Shown here piece after piece: positions 23,085-33,206 of a DNA stretch of 64,000 nucleotides. Made by a program: the position numbers and the translations under genes. This DNA comes from Hygrophila difformis (taxonomy: Eukaryota > Streptophyta > Magnoliopsida > Lamiales > Acanthaceae): NCBI GenBank assembly GCA_030278955.1, contig JAOANR010000014.1, forward strand, positions 26,290,068-26,354,067. The letters run 5' to 3'. The stretch's first letter is position 1; each line of letters opens with the position of its first letter. Under the pieces are notes generated by a model. It was not told where the DNA came from. It ran no database searches and worked only from the letters and a program-made list of their open reading frames with translations.

Positions 23085-24963
23085 TCAGTCAGTGTCCTCA
23101 TCGGAATCCTCATTGTCTCCAACCTCCTCCGATCCGTCATCAGCATCATCACCCTCAGCATCATCATCATCGCCATCCTCAGCATCATCATCACCATCTC
23201 CAGAGCCCACATAATCCTCATCATCGTCGTCCTCAGAAGGTGTCTGAGGAGCGACGTATCTCCGTCCCAAGCTCTGGGACATGAAGTACTCCAGTCGGGC
23301 TGTGTGGTAGACCTGAGCTCGTGCATTCTTGGCTATCTGATCAGCCAAGAAATGGTGTCTCTGAGCTGCAAGCTGGGCATGCTCATTTATTGTGTTCAGC
23401 AGGTTCATCTGGTTCATCATCAATGTCCTAGCCCACTCGGGCTCTGCCTGATACTGCTGTGGTTGCTGTGACTGAGCTCTAGCTCGCCCTCTACCTCTGC
23501 CCCTACCACCTCGGGTACCCCGGGTGGACTGTGAAGGAGCCTCAGAATGCTCCTGGCTACCCTGTGATGGTGTAGGTGGTGGTGACTGTCCAGGCATCTC
23601 TCTGGGAAGCAACATAGGCTGGCATCTAACACCGGGCAACTTAAAATCCTTTGTGAATGGAATAGAAGGCCTCATCTCCCAATCTCTATCAAACTGCCTC
23701 ATATCTATCCCTGCCTGGGCACAAAGGAGCCAAATAAGACTGGGGAACATGAGAGCTGACCTCTTAGACACCCCCGGTGTCTGCCTCAACTCAAGTGCTA
23801 TGAGCTCTCCAATGTTGATCGGGCTACCCATCTTGATACAATACAGAACGTATAAATCCACAGCAGTGGGTCCTGAAGTATGGGTAGAGGGACTCAATCT
23901 AGCTCTGTAAAACATCAGTAGCTGGTACATAGGGACATCCATCCTAGGCCCATCCAACTTGCTCGGATCATCCTTATAAATAAGGACATCCTCCTGGGCC
24001 TCATACATAGATGCAAGTACCATCCTCTTGAAGTCCTCCCTATCATCGGCTCGCCGAAATCTCTCCCATAAGGTACATCCACCACCCCAAACAACTGGTT
24101 GATGTGCTGTGGGGTAATAGGAATAGTGGTCCCAAATATCCAAGAGTCCTCCTCCTCAGCATTGGCTAAAAATAGCCTAGTCAACTCCCAAGAGTATGAT
24201 CCGACTGGGTGTCGCACAAATCTCTCCCAACCTCGGGACTGAATAGCATCTCGTAACAGGGGATGCTGCAAATCTCTATCAGAAACCCTCTGTCCGGAAT
24301 CATCCTCTTGTTATGAAACCTCTGATACAATGTATAAGCCCTGGCACTCCTAAACACAGTAGCATCGAAAATACCCTCTCTGATATAATGCAACTGAGGC
24401 ACGTAAGTCCTGGGATCATATCTCTTTTGCTTCCCCCGCGTGGTCTGCTGTTCCTGCTCAACCTCAACATCATACTCCTCTCCACCTACATCCTCAGGAA
24501 CAGGCTCCTGGATAGACAATGTAGCAGATCTCCCTCTCCTAGGCCGAGAGGAAGTAGAAGTAGCAGCGGGTGCTTTCCCCCGAGAGGCTCTAGTGGGGGC
24601 CTGTGAATGATCCGATGCCTCAGGCTGAGGTTGATCAGGCTGATCGGGCTGGTCAGGCTGATTAACCTCCTGATGGTCATCAGCGGGTACTGTAGTATGT
24701 CTAGAAGATGCTCCACTCTTGGACTTACTCTTCCTAAAATAGGAGAGAAGTCCCTTGGACTTAGAAGCGCCTCCTGATCCTTGGGGCTGATCCATCTGTG
24801 TCAAGTGCTTAGTACGAAGTCTGCGAGGTTCAAAAATATGCTCATCAGGAATAGGAGTAGGAATGCTATCTGGCGACTGTGGATCATAAATCCCCATCCT
24901 CCCCTCGGGCATCGGTATATACCTATAACCCGATTTCTTAGGGAGATTTGGAGGATTATACAT
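23085..24963 (-). pseudogene. Element C extra ORF 1: frameshifted paralogue of extra ORF 2
   Basis: Three frames cover one protein: 24963-about 24270, about 24270-24070, and about 24070-23085. The N-terminus starts MYNPPNLPKKSGYRYIPMPE, with a QPDQPDQPDQPQPE repeat and an Arg-rich patch. The middle has SYSWELTRLFLANAEEEDSW and ITPQHINQLFGVVDVPYG, parallel to extra ORF 2. The last frame has AVDLYVLYCIKMGSPINIGE and LMFPSLIWLLCAQAGI (PF20167-type), an RGGRGRGRGRAR patch, ARLEYFMSQSLGRRY and a very acidic C-terminus. Two frameshifts make this copy non-functional. The start lies 11 nt inside a predicted second exon (acceptor at 24975/24974). Solo LTR D separates it from its promoter region and array (32363-32691). 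Confidence 0.65.
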
Positions 24964-24974
24964 TATATTGGCAC

Positions 24975-25803
24975 CTGATTGTACAAAAATGATGGGTTAG
25001 TATCATATATATGCATTGCCTCCCATCCTCACACTTAAGTTTAAACCAAAGGTTTAACTTAAGTGTTAAGTATAAAGCAAACATATACATCAACCTAGAA
25101 TGTGGGATTTATATGACTCAATGACCAAAATGTTGCATTTTAAGGCTTACAAATCCTAAACTTTGTTCAAATGTATCATCCTTTTTATTCCAAAGTTTAA
25201 AATTCACGTTTAGGACATACTTTTAATAAAAACTCTCATTTTATTAAATTTCCAGATTTTAATAAAATAAAATAAAAATAACCTTACTAAATAAACTAGT
25301 TTATCCTAAATGGTTTAAATTAATATTTAAATCCATTACAATTTATTCATATGCTAATATAACCTATTCTAATTAGCTAAATTATAAATAAAAGAGTTTT
25401 ATTATTAAACATGCCCAATTTGACTCACATAATGAAAAACATGGAATTTTTGACATAGAAATGAGCTTAAAATTTCAATATAACCAAAATGACATATTCT
25501 AGTGATGTTTTATCCATTTAATTATCAAAAATGCCATTTTAATAAATTAAAAGAAATTTCCAGATTTTCAAAGTTATAAAAATTCCAAATTTTTAATGTT
25601 AATCCAAAAATTTCACAAAATGCATTCAATCCATGTTCTACAACATTTTGTTCAAATTTAAACTAGGATTTAGATACTCAAGATCAAATTTTATCCCACA
25701 TTCTATAAAAACCCAAAATTCAAGTAACAATACCAATACCAAAATTAATGTAATCCAAAGCACTAGAATGGAATGAAAATTGAATTAGGATAGCTATTCT
25801 TAC
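24975..25803 (-). other. Predicted intron of extra ORF 1, with stem-loop module
   Basis: Donor TTAG-GTAAGAATAG at 25804/25803 and acceptor GTACAATCAG-GTGCC at 24975/24974 on the minus strand. About 48 nt upstream of the acceptor is TAAGTGTGAGGATGGG (about 25023-25038), overlapped by a 16-bp stem with one bulge (25031-25066, ACACTTAAGTT...AACTTAAGTGT). This is the same module as at the 3' LTR boundaries. The intron is AT-rich. Confidence 0.55.
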
Positions 25804-26002
25804 CTAAATTGAAGTTTTGAAGCACTTTGAAGAAGAATCCCCAAAGTTGGAAGAACTAGGGTTCTTGAGCCCTAATTTGATTGAACAAGCAAAAATTGGG
25901 GATTTTGGAATGAGAATTGAAGAATGTGGATGAGAATTGATGAAAACAAACAAAAATTGGAAGAATTTTACCGGAGTGTGTCGCGTGGTGGCGGATGATG
26001 GC
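25804..26002 (-). other. Predicted leader exon of extra ORF 1, split by solo LTR D
   Basis: Sequence upstream of the donor, ending at the solo LTR insertion. It continues at 32241 on the other side. Short frames here are not supported as coding; it is probably untranslated leader. The five bases ATGGC (25998-26002) are the left target duplication of D. Confidence 0.4.
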
Positions 26003-26221
26003 TGATAATGGCCAAAATTGACCATTATTTTCAATCTATTTCCGTGTCTAATACGGACACTTGATCGCATTCCGGTCTTATTTAATTAAGAAAGCAGTTG
26101 AAATTGACAGATATATGCAAATTTGTATAAATAATAAGCTGGTATTGAAAAATACAAAAATATTGTTATTTTTAGTAAATTCATACTAAAAAACCCAAAA
26201 ACATGATAAAATATTGAAAAT

Positions 26222-26308
26222 CCTCCACTTGATTAATTTTGGTTCGATATTGTCTATTCGGTGAAACACGAGTTCATTAAATGGAGCCCAAACCAAATAA
26301 TCAAGTGG
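26222..26308. other. Imperfect hairpin in U3 of solo LTR D
   Basis: CCACTTGATTA...GGTT on the left arm pairs with AACC...TAATCAAGTGG on the right arm across about 85 bp. It lies at the point where D's U3 departs from the U3 of A and B, so it may be part of the inserted material. Confidence 0.4.
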
Positions 26309-26379
26309 AATAAATATTATATTTATATTAGTTTTACATTTTGATGTACATATATATTTATTTCTTATGTTTATCTCTA

Positions 26380-27440
26380 TTTCCATTTTCTGTCTTAATT
26401 ACAGTAATTGGTCCACTAATCACTTTTGGTTTAAGTTAATTGCAGGTGTTTAATGTAATTTGGTCCAGCCCAATCACAGTTTCAGTCCAAATTCTTGAAG
26501 CCCAATCGATCCAATTCAATCCAAAACCCCATTAGCCCAATACCAACAAGCCCAAAAACTCCACCCCGGCCCAACCCACTTAAGCCCAAACCTAATTCAC
26601 CAAACCCAGCAACCCTAACCCTAACCCCTTTTCACTGTTCCGGCGCCGCCAGCGGCCGCCAGCCGCCGCTCCCTTCCGACCGCCACCGCGGCCCTCCGCC
26701 GCCACACCAACAGCAACCCCACACTCCATCTCCGTCGCATCTCTGCCGCCACCATCTCAGCCCCTCAAACCCACCACCTAGCGCCGCCCCTCTCCCACAG
26801 TCACCACTCCACCGCCGTCCTCCTCCTCGCCAACAACAAATCCGCCACCCCTTCTTCCACCATCGCAACCCATCTCCATCCACTTCCGACCCCCTCTCGG
26901 AGCCGCTGCCGCGTCCGCCTCCAGCAATCTCCAACAGCCCCCATCTCCCCTCCGTCCATCGCCGATCTCTTCTCCACCATACCCTCGCCTCTCGCCGCCG
27001 CGAACCACCACCCTCAACAGCGCCCACGCCTATCCCAGATCCAGCGCCATCTCCTCCACCTCCTCCGATTCCAGTTCGCCGGCCACAACCGCAGCACCGC
27101 CACCACCATTTTCCAAGTCCAACCATTTCCGCCATCAATTTCCAGATTCCGGCCACCCTCACCATCTCCGCCCTCAAACTCCGATCGCTCGCACCACCAC
27201 GTCCACCACAGAAGCGCCCGCCTCCGACGAAGCCGCCAAGCGCCACTGCCTTCTCTGACCGCCGGACGCCCTCCACCACTCGCCTCGAGCAGCAGCTTCC
27301 ATGACCGCGGACGCCCTCCATCTCCGTCTCGCCGCGGCCCCTGCTGCTCAAGCTCCGAGCTCCGCCACTCCACTGCCGTCCTCCGTCGCCTCCGACCACC
27401 GCTCCAACCTCACCCTCAAAATTACTTCTCCAATTTCAGA
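26380..27440. other. GC-rich, Pro/Arg-coding insert in U3 of solo LTR D
   Basis: Absent from the U3 of A and B. 26470-26630 repeats GCCCAA and ends AACCCTAACCCTAACCCC; 26630-27400 is strongly CCG/CCA-rich. Both strands are open for about 255-269 codons because of composition (Pro/His/Ser on plus, Gly/Arg on minus), with no domain. I treat these frames as non-coding. A GA-rich tract follows (27440-27735). Confidence 0.55.
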
Positions 27441-27744
27441 AAACAAAAAAGAAGAAATGGATAGAGGATGAAGAAAATGGAAAACTGGAACAAGAAAAAC
27501 GAGACAAAGAAAAAGAAGAAGAAAGAAGAACTGTAAGAAGAAACGATGAAGAAGAAAGAACTGAGAGATGGAACGAGAGATAGAAAGAAGAACAGAAATG
27601 GAGGAGAAGAAGGAAAGAGATTAGAAAACTGAGAAAGAAGAAGAAGGAAGCAGGAAGAACAACGAGAGAGACAGAGAAAATGAAAGAAATAGGAGAGAGG
27701 AAAAGAAAATAATGAAGAGAGAGAAAGAAGAGGAAATTAAACAT

Positions 27745-28122
27745 TTTGTCGCGGAAGCAGTGCACCGCGACAAATGCTCCGCGACCAAAAAAATGCTCCT
27801 GCGCCCAAAAATTATTCCGAGACTGTGAGAGGAGAATCAAGGCACAAAATTTTGTCGCGGAACATGGTTCCGCGACAAAATGGACCGCGACCAAGACATA
27901 GCCCTTCCGCGACAAAACAGAGTCACGTGCATGTCTCCATTCAAATTTCCCATGTGCCAGAATTGCAAGGAGGTCCCAGGAGCTGAAGTCCCGCCAGTGT
28001 TAAAATGTTTGTCTTTTCCTCCTGGACCTCAAGTCCCGCCCCCTCCTGGGCGCCATCTTGGAGCTAAAAAGTGTTTTGTCCCTAGCCAATGTGTTCCGCG
28101 ACAAAGCAGTTGTTTAGCGACC
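27745..28122. repeat. Palindromic repeat array, D motif (promoter array)
   Basis: Half-sites TTTGTCGCGGAA and TTCCGCGACAAA; the best unit is around 27860-27895. Some half-sites are degenerate (CCGAGAC, TTAGCGACCA). The array ends 43 bp upstream of the TATA box, the same place as the B and A promoter arrays, but with an unrelated sequence. Confidence 0.8.
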
Positions 28123-28164
28123 AGGTGGGCCTTGAATGGGCCTAGGGCTTATTTCCTACTACTC

Positions 28165-28172
28165 TATAAATA
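28165..28172 (+). promoter_or_regulatory. TATA box of solo LTR D
   Basis: TATAAATA within CTCTATAAATATAACC, followed by a CCCACCCCC pyrimidine patch where transcription should begin (about 28195). This divides D into a U3 of about 2.2 kb and an R-U5 of about 4.0 kb. Confidence 0.65.
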
Positions 28173-28841
28173 TAACCTCCCACCCCCTTGAACAGTAACC
28201 TAGCTACACTTTAGTTTATTTTACTGTTTTGGAGGCACCACTGTGCTCTCCAAATTAGTGTAGGTAGATAGTTTTATTTATTTTATGCAATGTAGTAGAT
28301 TCTAGCTTAGTTTAATTTATGCTTTGTAATAAATAAGTGTAGCTAGTGTTCATTTTTATTTTTCCAGTTTATATTTTTGTACTTTTGGGTTTGAAACACT
28401 TAATCAATGGGTGTGTTTAAACCATTTTTGATTTTTGATGATATTTGAGAAAATGTTCCACTAAAAATGTGTTATGGATCTCCCATAATATTTATTGCTT
28501 TATTTTTGCATTTTGGTCACTTGACCATTTTTATTATTTTTTTAGTTAGATTTAGTGCTTTCTAGATTTAAAATGTATAAACACTTTGTATCTATCCCTT
28601 GATAGATTTAGTGTAGGTTTTACTTTTGGTTTTATTTTGTTAGCATAGTTGTTTTAGGATTAGTCTTTATTTTCCTTTCTTTTGTTCTTTTCGTTTGTTC
28701 TGTTTAGTTTTTAGGTAGTTTGTATTTTCATTCTGTTTTATTTTCTTTTTTATTTTTAGTACATGAGATCTAGAAAGGGATAGTATTAAGGTGTTTGTGC
28801 ATATTTCACTAAAAATTGCATCTCCTATATTGTATTGCATC

Positions 28842-28902
28842 ACGTTGCAACCCCACGGGTTGCAACGTAATTTTTCCCGTTGTGATCCCACGGATCACAA
28901 CG
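28842..28902. other. Two CAC-centred palindromes preceding the D leader array
   Basis: ACGTTGCAACCC-CAC-GGGTTGCAACGT (28842-28868; 12-bp arms) and CGTTGTGATCC-CAC-GGATCACAACG (28878-28902; 11-bp arms). Their arms are unrelated to each other beyond CGTTG, and to the D motif, but they share its 3-nt CAC centre. Confidence 0.8.
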
Positions 28903-28964
28903 CACACCCATGTAGTGCAATATTAGGCGTTATGCTGCCAAAAATTTTATAAAATTTTAAAACC

Positions 28965-29500
28965 TTTGTCGCGGAACCATGTTCCGCGACAAACCCATGT
29001 TTAGCGACAAAGGACCAAATTCTTGCATTTTGTCTGCATGGCTTTTGTCGCGGAGCACCGTTGTCGCGGAACCACGTTCCGCGACAAAACCTTATTCCGA
29101 GACAAAAAATTATGCCTTGCCATTATTTTAAAACCCCTTGTCGCAATGCAACCTTTGTCGCGGAACCACGTTCCGCGACAAAATCCTCGATTAGAGACCA
29201 AGGACCCAAATACTTGTAATTTTATTCTGGGAGGACTCTGTCGCGGAACCTTTGTCGCGGAACCACGTTCCGTGACAAAATCGTTGTTCCGCGACCAGGA
29301 ATTATGTCCTTACCAATTTTCAAACCCTTTGTCGCTATACCCCCTTTGTCGCGGAACCATGTTCCGCGACAAAATTTTTGCTTAGCGACAAGACAAACCC
29401 TAAATTTTCAAAATTCCATTCCTCTTATTTCCCACCCCTTTGTCGCGAAACCTTTGTCGCGGAGCCACGCTCCGCGACACAAACTCTGCATCGCGACAAA
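28965..29500. repeat. Palindromic repeat array, D motif (leader array)
   Basis: Six units spaced about 80-110 bp: TTTGTCGC..., TTTGTCGCGGAACC, a CAC/CAT-type centre, GTTCCGCGACAAA, then a diverged TTCCGCGACCA or TTAGCGACAAA. The order is direct-direct-inverted-inverted. The last unit (about 29454-29478) has GGAGC/GCTCC in place of GGAAC/GTTCC, a paired change. The array lies downstream of the start site, so it is transcribed as hairpins. Confidence 0.85.
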
Positions 29501-29770
29501 GTGGCACCTTTTTTGCCAAATTTTTATTCTTCATCTCACTCCATTAATTAATTGAACCTTTATATTAATATTTTGAGGTTGAAATCCAATGATCTCAACC
29601 CGTGATTAATTTGATATAAAGAACTTTGTTCAATTTCCCATTAAAAGATTCTTCTACAAGAAATTAAACTCTAATGATCTAAGTATATAATCCGGACTGT
29701 AATTAATTAATTAATTATGGAATGAGTGATTATTTAGACATGAAGAGTAATTATGGAATAATTTCCATAC

Positions 29771-29802
29771 CTTGCATGAGAAACCAATGTCTCTCATGCA
29801 AG
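29771..29802. other. Conserved LTR stem-loop (D copy)
   Basis: CTTGCATGAGA ... TCTCATGCAAG, identical stem to 9004-9035 and 51520-51551, read on the opposite strand. Confidence 0.75.
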
Positions 29803-31970
29803 ATGACCCAAAAATATTTTCTTCTATTTATTTATTTTGCCTTTCCCGTGTTGTGTGAAACAGCTAATAAGGAATATATCAGATTAATGTTGGCGGGTAT
29901 TCCCACACAGATAACTAGCTCGTGGTCTGTATATTAATTTATTAGATGTTATTTTGCATGGTCCGGGCAGTGGTCAGTGGAAGCCTTGGCGGTTCGTCCA
30001 TCCGGGATTATAATAGCTGCTCAGCTGGCTCCTATCTGGATACAGTTTTATCTTAATTTCAAACCTGAATTCAAGTTGTAGTATTATTAAATGATGTCGA
30101 CCAACATTATTTGAGAATTATTACAGCAAGAAAATATGTGGGTTTTTTCTTCCATTCACAGAAAAAAGGGAGCTGAATGACGGTGGTCACCGTCACTTGG
30201 AATTCCTTTCTGTCTAAAAATCTTTCCATCTGGAATAATTGGGAACTGGATAGCAGATGTTTGCAGTCCAGATCACCCTAGTTATTTCTGGCACTCTCTT
30301 TAGCCAAAATTCTTCTCATCTCCGGCTATTTCATCTTTGTGTTTCAACTTCTGTCTAGACCCACCTTATATTTTGGGTTATTTAATTTTACACTTCTCTA
30401 TAAATTTATGCATGATATTATTATGTAGATATTGTGGTCAATATTATTTTGGGATCCTTCCCTTGGACATAGAAGTCTTGATTTAAAACAGATGTTTCAT
30501 AATAAATTTCCAACAAAAATTCCTTTATAAAATCCGGATCTGAGTAAGGGATAAATTCGACAGTTATGACTAATTCATATCCGACTGGGGGTTGATTTTG
30601 GGAAATTAGAAGCAGAGTCAGCGATTAGGTCTCACCTAGATTGAAAGGATCTGTGTTTTAATTGAGAGTCTAGTACCTGATAGGGAATGATTTTCAGATT
30701 TATTATTTTTCCAAAATTACCGTTTGTTGGAAATCTTGTATTAAATATTGCACTGGGTCAGAGTCCACTTGGATTCTGATAAGGTGTGACAGATAATACT
30801 AGAGGAACAACATTCGGGCCTTGGTTATTTTCTAAGGTAGGGTTGAGTATTCTTTCAACTGCTATCCTCTTCTGCCAAAGCCTATTTTTGAGTCCTGAGT
30901 GAGTGCATCCGGAACGAACTAATTTATTAGTTCGTTTCATTAGTTTGTATCTCATAACCACCCGACGGGAAGTGAACACTGCGAGCGGTTCACCGAGAAT
31001 AGGGAATTCTTGATCCACATCCGGTCATTCTGACTGGGGGCTTTCTTTTACTACCAGGGTCAGACTTTCAAAAACCTCCGAGTGATAGGATTTTAAATGC
31101 TTTCTTTATCGCTTTCTTTTAAATGCTTTCGTTAGAGGTCACTCGGTAGTATTGAGAGTTGTGTAACTGCTACTAGGACTGAGAGTTAAGGGATAGTTCA
31201 GGGTTTGATTAGAATCTTTGGGCGTGACATGGGGGAATGATACCAGTACTTGACACTTCAATAAATGATTTGTCAGGTGTTGCTTGTCCACCACAGATGA
31301 ATAACATGCCTCTACACGGCCGTGTGAGGGCAGTTGTGAGTCTGTGGTATCTTAGATTTTGCTGTCTTAAGAGCATGTAAACTCTTACTGTAAGTACCTG
31401 TCTATTAAAGGGAACATGGTATAGAGAACATGAGAGTTAGCTAACTAAAGGATTATCCCAAACTAAGATCTGTGTAACAAAATGGAAGTTTAATTGTGTT
31501 TCATCTGAATCTTGTCCAATCTTTATTCTTTTCTTCCTGTTCCTTCTGTCATTTTTTAAATCAGCTTTCTTAAAATAATCTTAACCGCTTTCTTAGAAGA
31601 ATTTTATTGCTTTCTTAGATTAAATTTAATTCGCTTTCTAGAATAATTCTATCTGCTTTATTTTAATTGCTTTCATAATCTAGTTTAAATTATGTCAAGT
31701 AGTTTATAATCAAACACAAACTTGAATCGAGTAACCGAGTGGAAAATCTTAGTAAACGGCGTGGGCCCTGCTTCTATCGCACATCCTCCAGTGAACGATC
31801 CGGTACTTACTATAAATACTGCAATTTTTGACTCCGTGCGCTTTCGGGGGCACAGTTTCTTAACACGAGTAAATAAAAAATGTGACTTTTCAGAAAATAC
31901 TCATGTAGTGGGAATCTGCCGAAAGTTTCATGGTAGGTAATCTCATGACATGAAATCATGAGAAGTATCA

Positions 31971-31988
31971 TGGCACATATGCCGGGGA
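31971..31988 (+). other. PBS relic inside solo LTR D
   Basis: TGGCACATATGCCGGGGA matches the tRNA-Asp PBS (TGGCGCCGTTGCCGGGGA) at 14 of 18 positions. It is preceded by AAGTATCA, which resembles the LTR terminus AAGTTTCA. The true terminus is 265 bp further right. Confidence 0.6.
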
Positions 31989-32235
31989 CCCTCAGTGTGA
32001 CAGGCTGAAGGTCAATCTATCCCGGTTGTACCATGAGATTTGTCAAAAGTTTCATGACATGAGAGGACTGCAGCGCCATTTGAAATTAAAGCACCCCACC
32101 TGAGTAATAAAGAGTGATCCTCTTAATATATCCCTAAACCCATTCCATAAATCATAACTCCTTCATTTAATAAATTCAATCCTGATATATTTTATTGAAA
32201 AATACTCGTGTTAACGAAATTTGTCAAAAGTTTCA

Positions 32236-32240
32236 ATGGC
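32236..32240. repeat. Target-site duplication of solo LTR D (right copy)
   Basis: ATGGC immediately after the LTR end TTTCA, matching 25998-26002 immediately before the LTR start. Confidence 0.85.
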
Positions 32241-32362
32241 GCACAATCGAGTGAAGGAATGGGGAAGAAAATGGCTCTCGGTCGATTGGAATGAGGAGAA
32301 AGAGGAATTTTTGGGATTAAATCCCGTCCAGACCTGGTTCTGGGTCTGTTGACCCGCGGTTC

Positions 32363-32691
32363 ATGCGCCACATTGGCGCTTGAGACCTAATTTAGGCGCC
32401 GCACAGGTTGTGCGGCGCATAGTCTGTTCAAGAAAATTTCTAAGGCCGAAGGCGGCGCTCGATGTGGCGCCCGGAGGCATTTTTATGCGCCACACCGCAT
32501 GTGTGGCGCATACCTGACTTGGTCAATTTTCCAGTTAGAACTTGGCGCTTAAAGTGGCGCTGGAGAACAGTTTTAGGCGCCACACAGCATGTGTGGCGCA
32601 TAAACTGACTCTAAATTTTTCCAGGGTTGAAGTTGGCGCCTGTTATGACGCCTGAGCTCGATTTTGGGCGCCACCAAGAAGGTGTGGCGCC
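32363..32691. repeat. Palindromic repeat array, C motif (upstream of extra ORF 1)
   Basis: Four units. A clear inverted pair is ATGCGCCACA-CCGCA-TGTGGCGCAT (about 32494-32518). The unit grammar is that of the C LTR array. It lies upstream of the extra ORF 1 leader, from which it is now separated by solo LTR D. Confidence 0.85.
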
Positions 32692-33206
32692 TGAACTGAG
32701 TCTGCAACACTCGAATTTTAGCTCAAACTCAACCAAAATGATAACCAATTCAATTCCTAAGGTTAGTAAGCCAGATTTAGCACATGTAACCTCCCTAACT
32801 CCTCCCGGGTCATAATTCTCCTCAATTAACCAAACGATCCACATGAAATTTCCTCTTCCACTTCTTCATTCAAATTAGTTTGCACAGTTAAGATCAAACA
32901 CCAAGCACATACAACTCCATCATTTATCAACATTTTGCTACTTATTCTAACTCATATGTAATGTCCTACTCAATTTATTCAAATACATGCAATTAAGATA
33001 ACAGAAAATTTAAAACAACATAATTTAAACTAAAAGCACATTTAAGCTAAAATAAGAACAATAAAGCACATAAAAACACATAAGCAATAGAATGCAGAAT
33101 ATTTTTGTCTTTTTCTTCATTTTATAATTTTTATGGATTTTCATAATTTTAACAAATAAAACTAAACATAAGTAAAAATGCAAAGCAATTACTTCAATAA
33201 ACAAAT
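32692..33206 (-). other. Non-coding region between C pol and the extra-ORF unit
   Basis: AT-rich (especially 32980-33200), following the end of integrase on the minus strand. No stem-loop/TGTGAGGATG module found here, unlike the equivalent position in A and B. Confidence 0.5.

Larger units (their letters stand above)
26003..32235 (+). mobile_element. Element D: 6.2-kb solo LTR of the B/A Athila family
   Basis: Starts TGATAATGGCC and ends AAAAGTTTCA, the same ends as the B and A LTRs but in plus orientation. It is flanked by ATGGC on both sides (25998-26002 and 32236-32240). No gag-pol or PBS follows and the flanks rejoin element C, so this is a solo LTR left by LTR-LTR recombination. It has the family's TATA box (28165-28172), hairpin (29771-29802) and two palindromic arrays of a private type (27745-28122, 28965-29500). 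It is longer than the B and A LTRs because U3 holds about 1.2 kb of GC-rich sequence. Its U5 end carries a duplicated terminal block around a PBS relic. Confidence 0.88.

Noticed and set aside
16951..26002. Shared target preference ATGG(T/C) of elements C and D
   Set aside because: Only two events, in different families; B and A flanks (ATTGA, CTTCC) do not fit.
26607..26628. Telomere-like CCCTAACC repeats
   Set aside because: Only about two units, not the plant CCCTAAA telomere repeat; part of a GCCCAA-rich U3 segment.
26495..27304. 269-aa Pro-rich ORF (plus) and 255-aa Gly/Arg-rich ORF (minus)
   Set aside because: Open in both strands because of GC-rich composition; no domain, and confined to the U3 insert of D.
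28965..29500. Regular palindromic repeats resembling a CRISPR array
   Set aside because: Plant retrotransposon context, degenerate repeats, spacers not unique, no cas genes. The arrays belong to LTR promoters.
32236..32252. ATGGCGCAC after solo LTR D as the start of a PBS, making D a full element
   Set aside because: Only TGGCGC matches the PBS. The flanks rejoin element C and the five bases ATGGC are duplicated on the left, so a solo LTR explains it.
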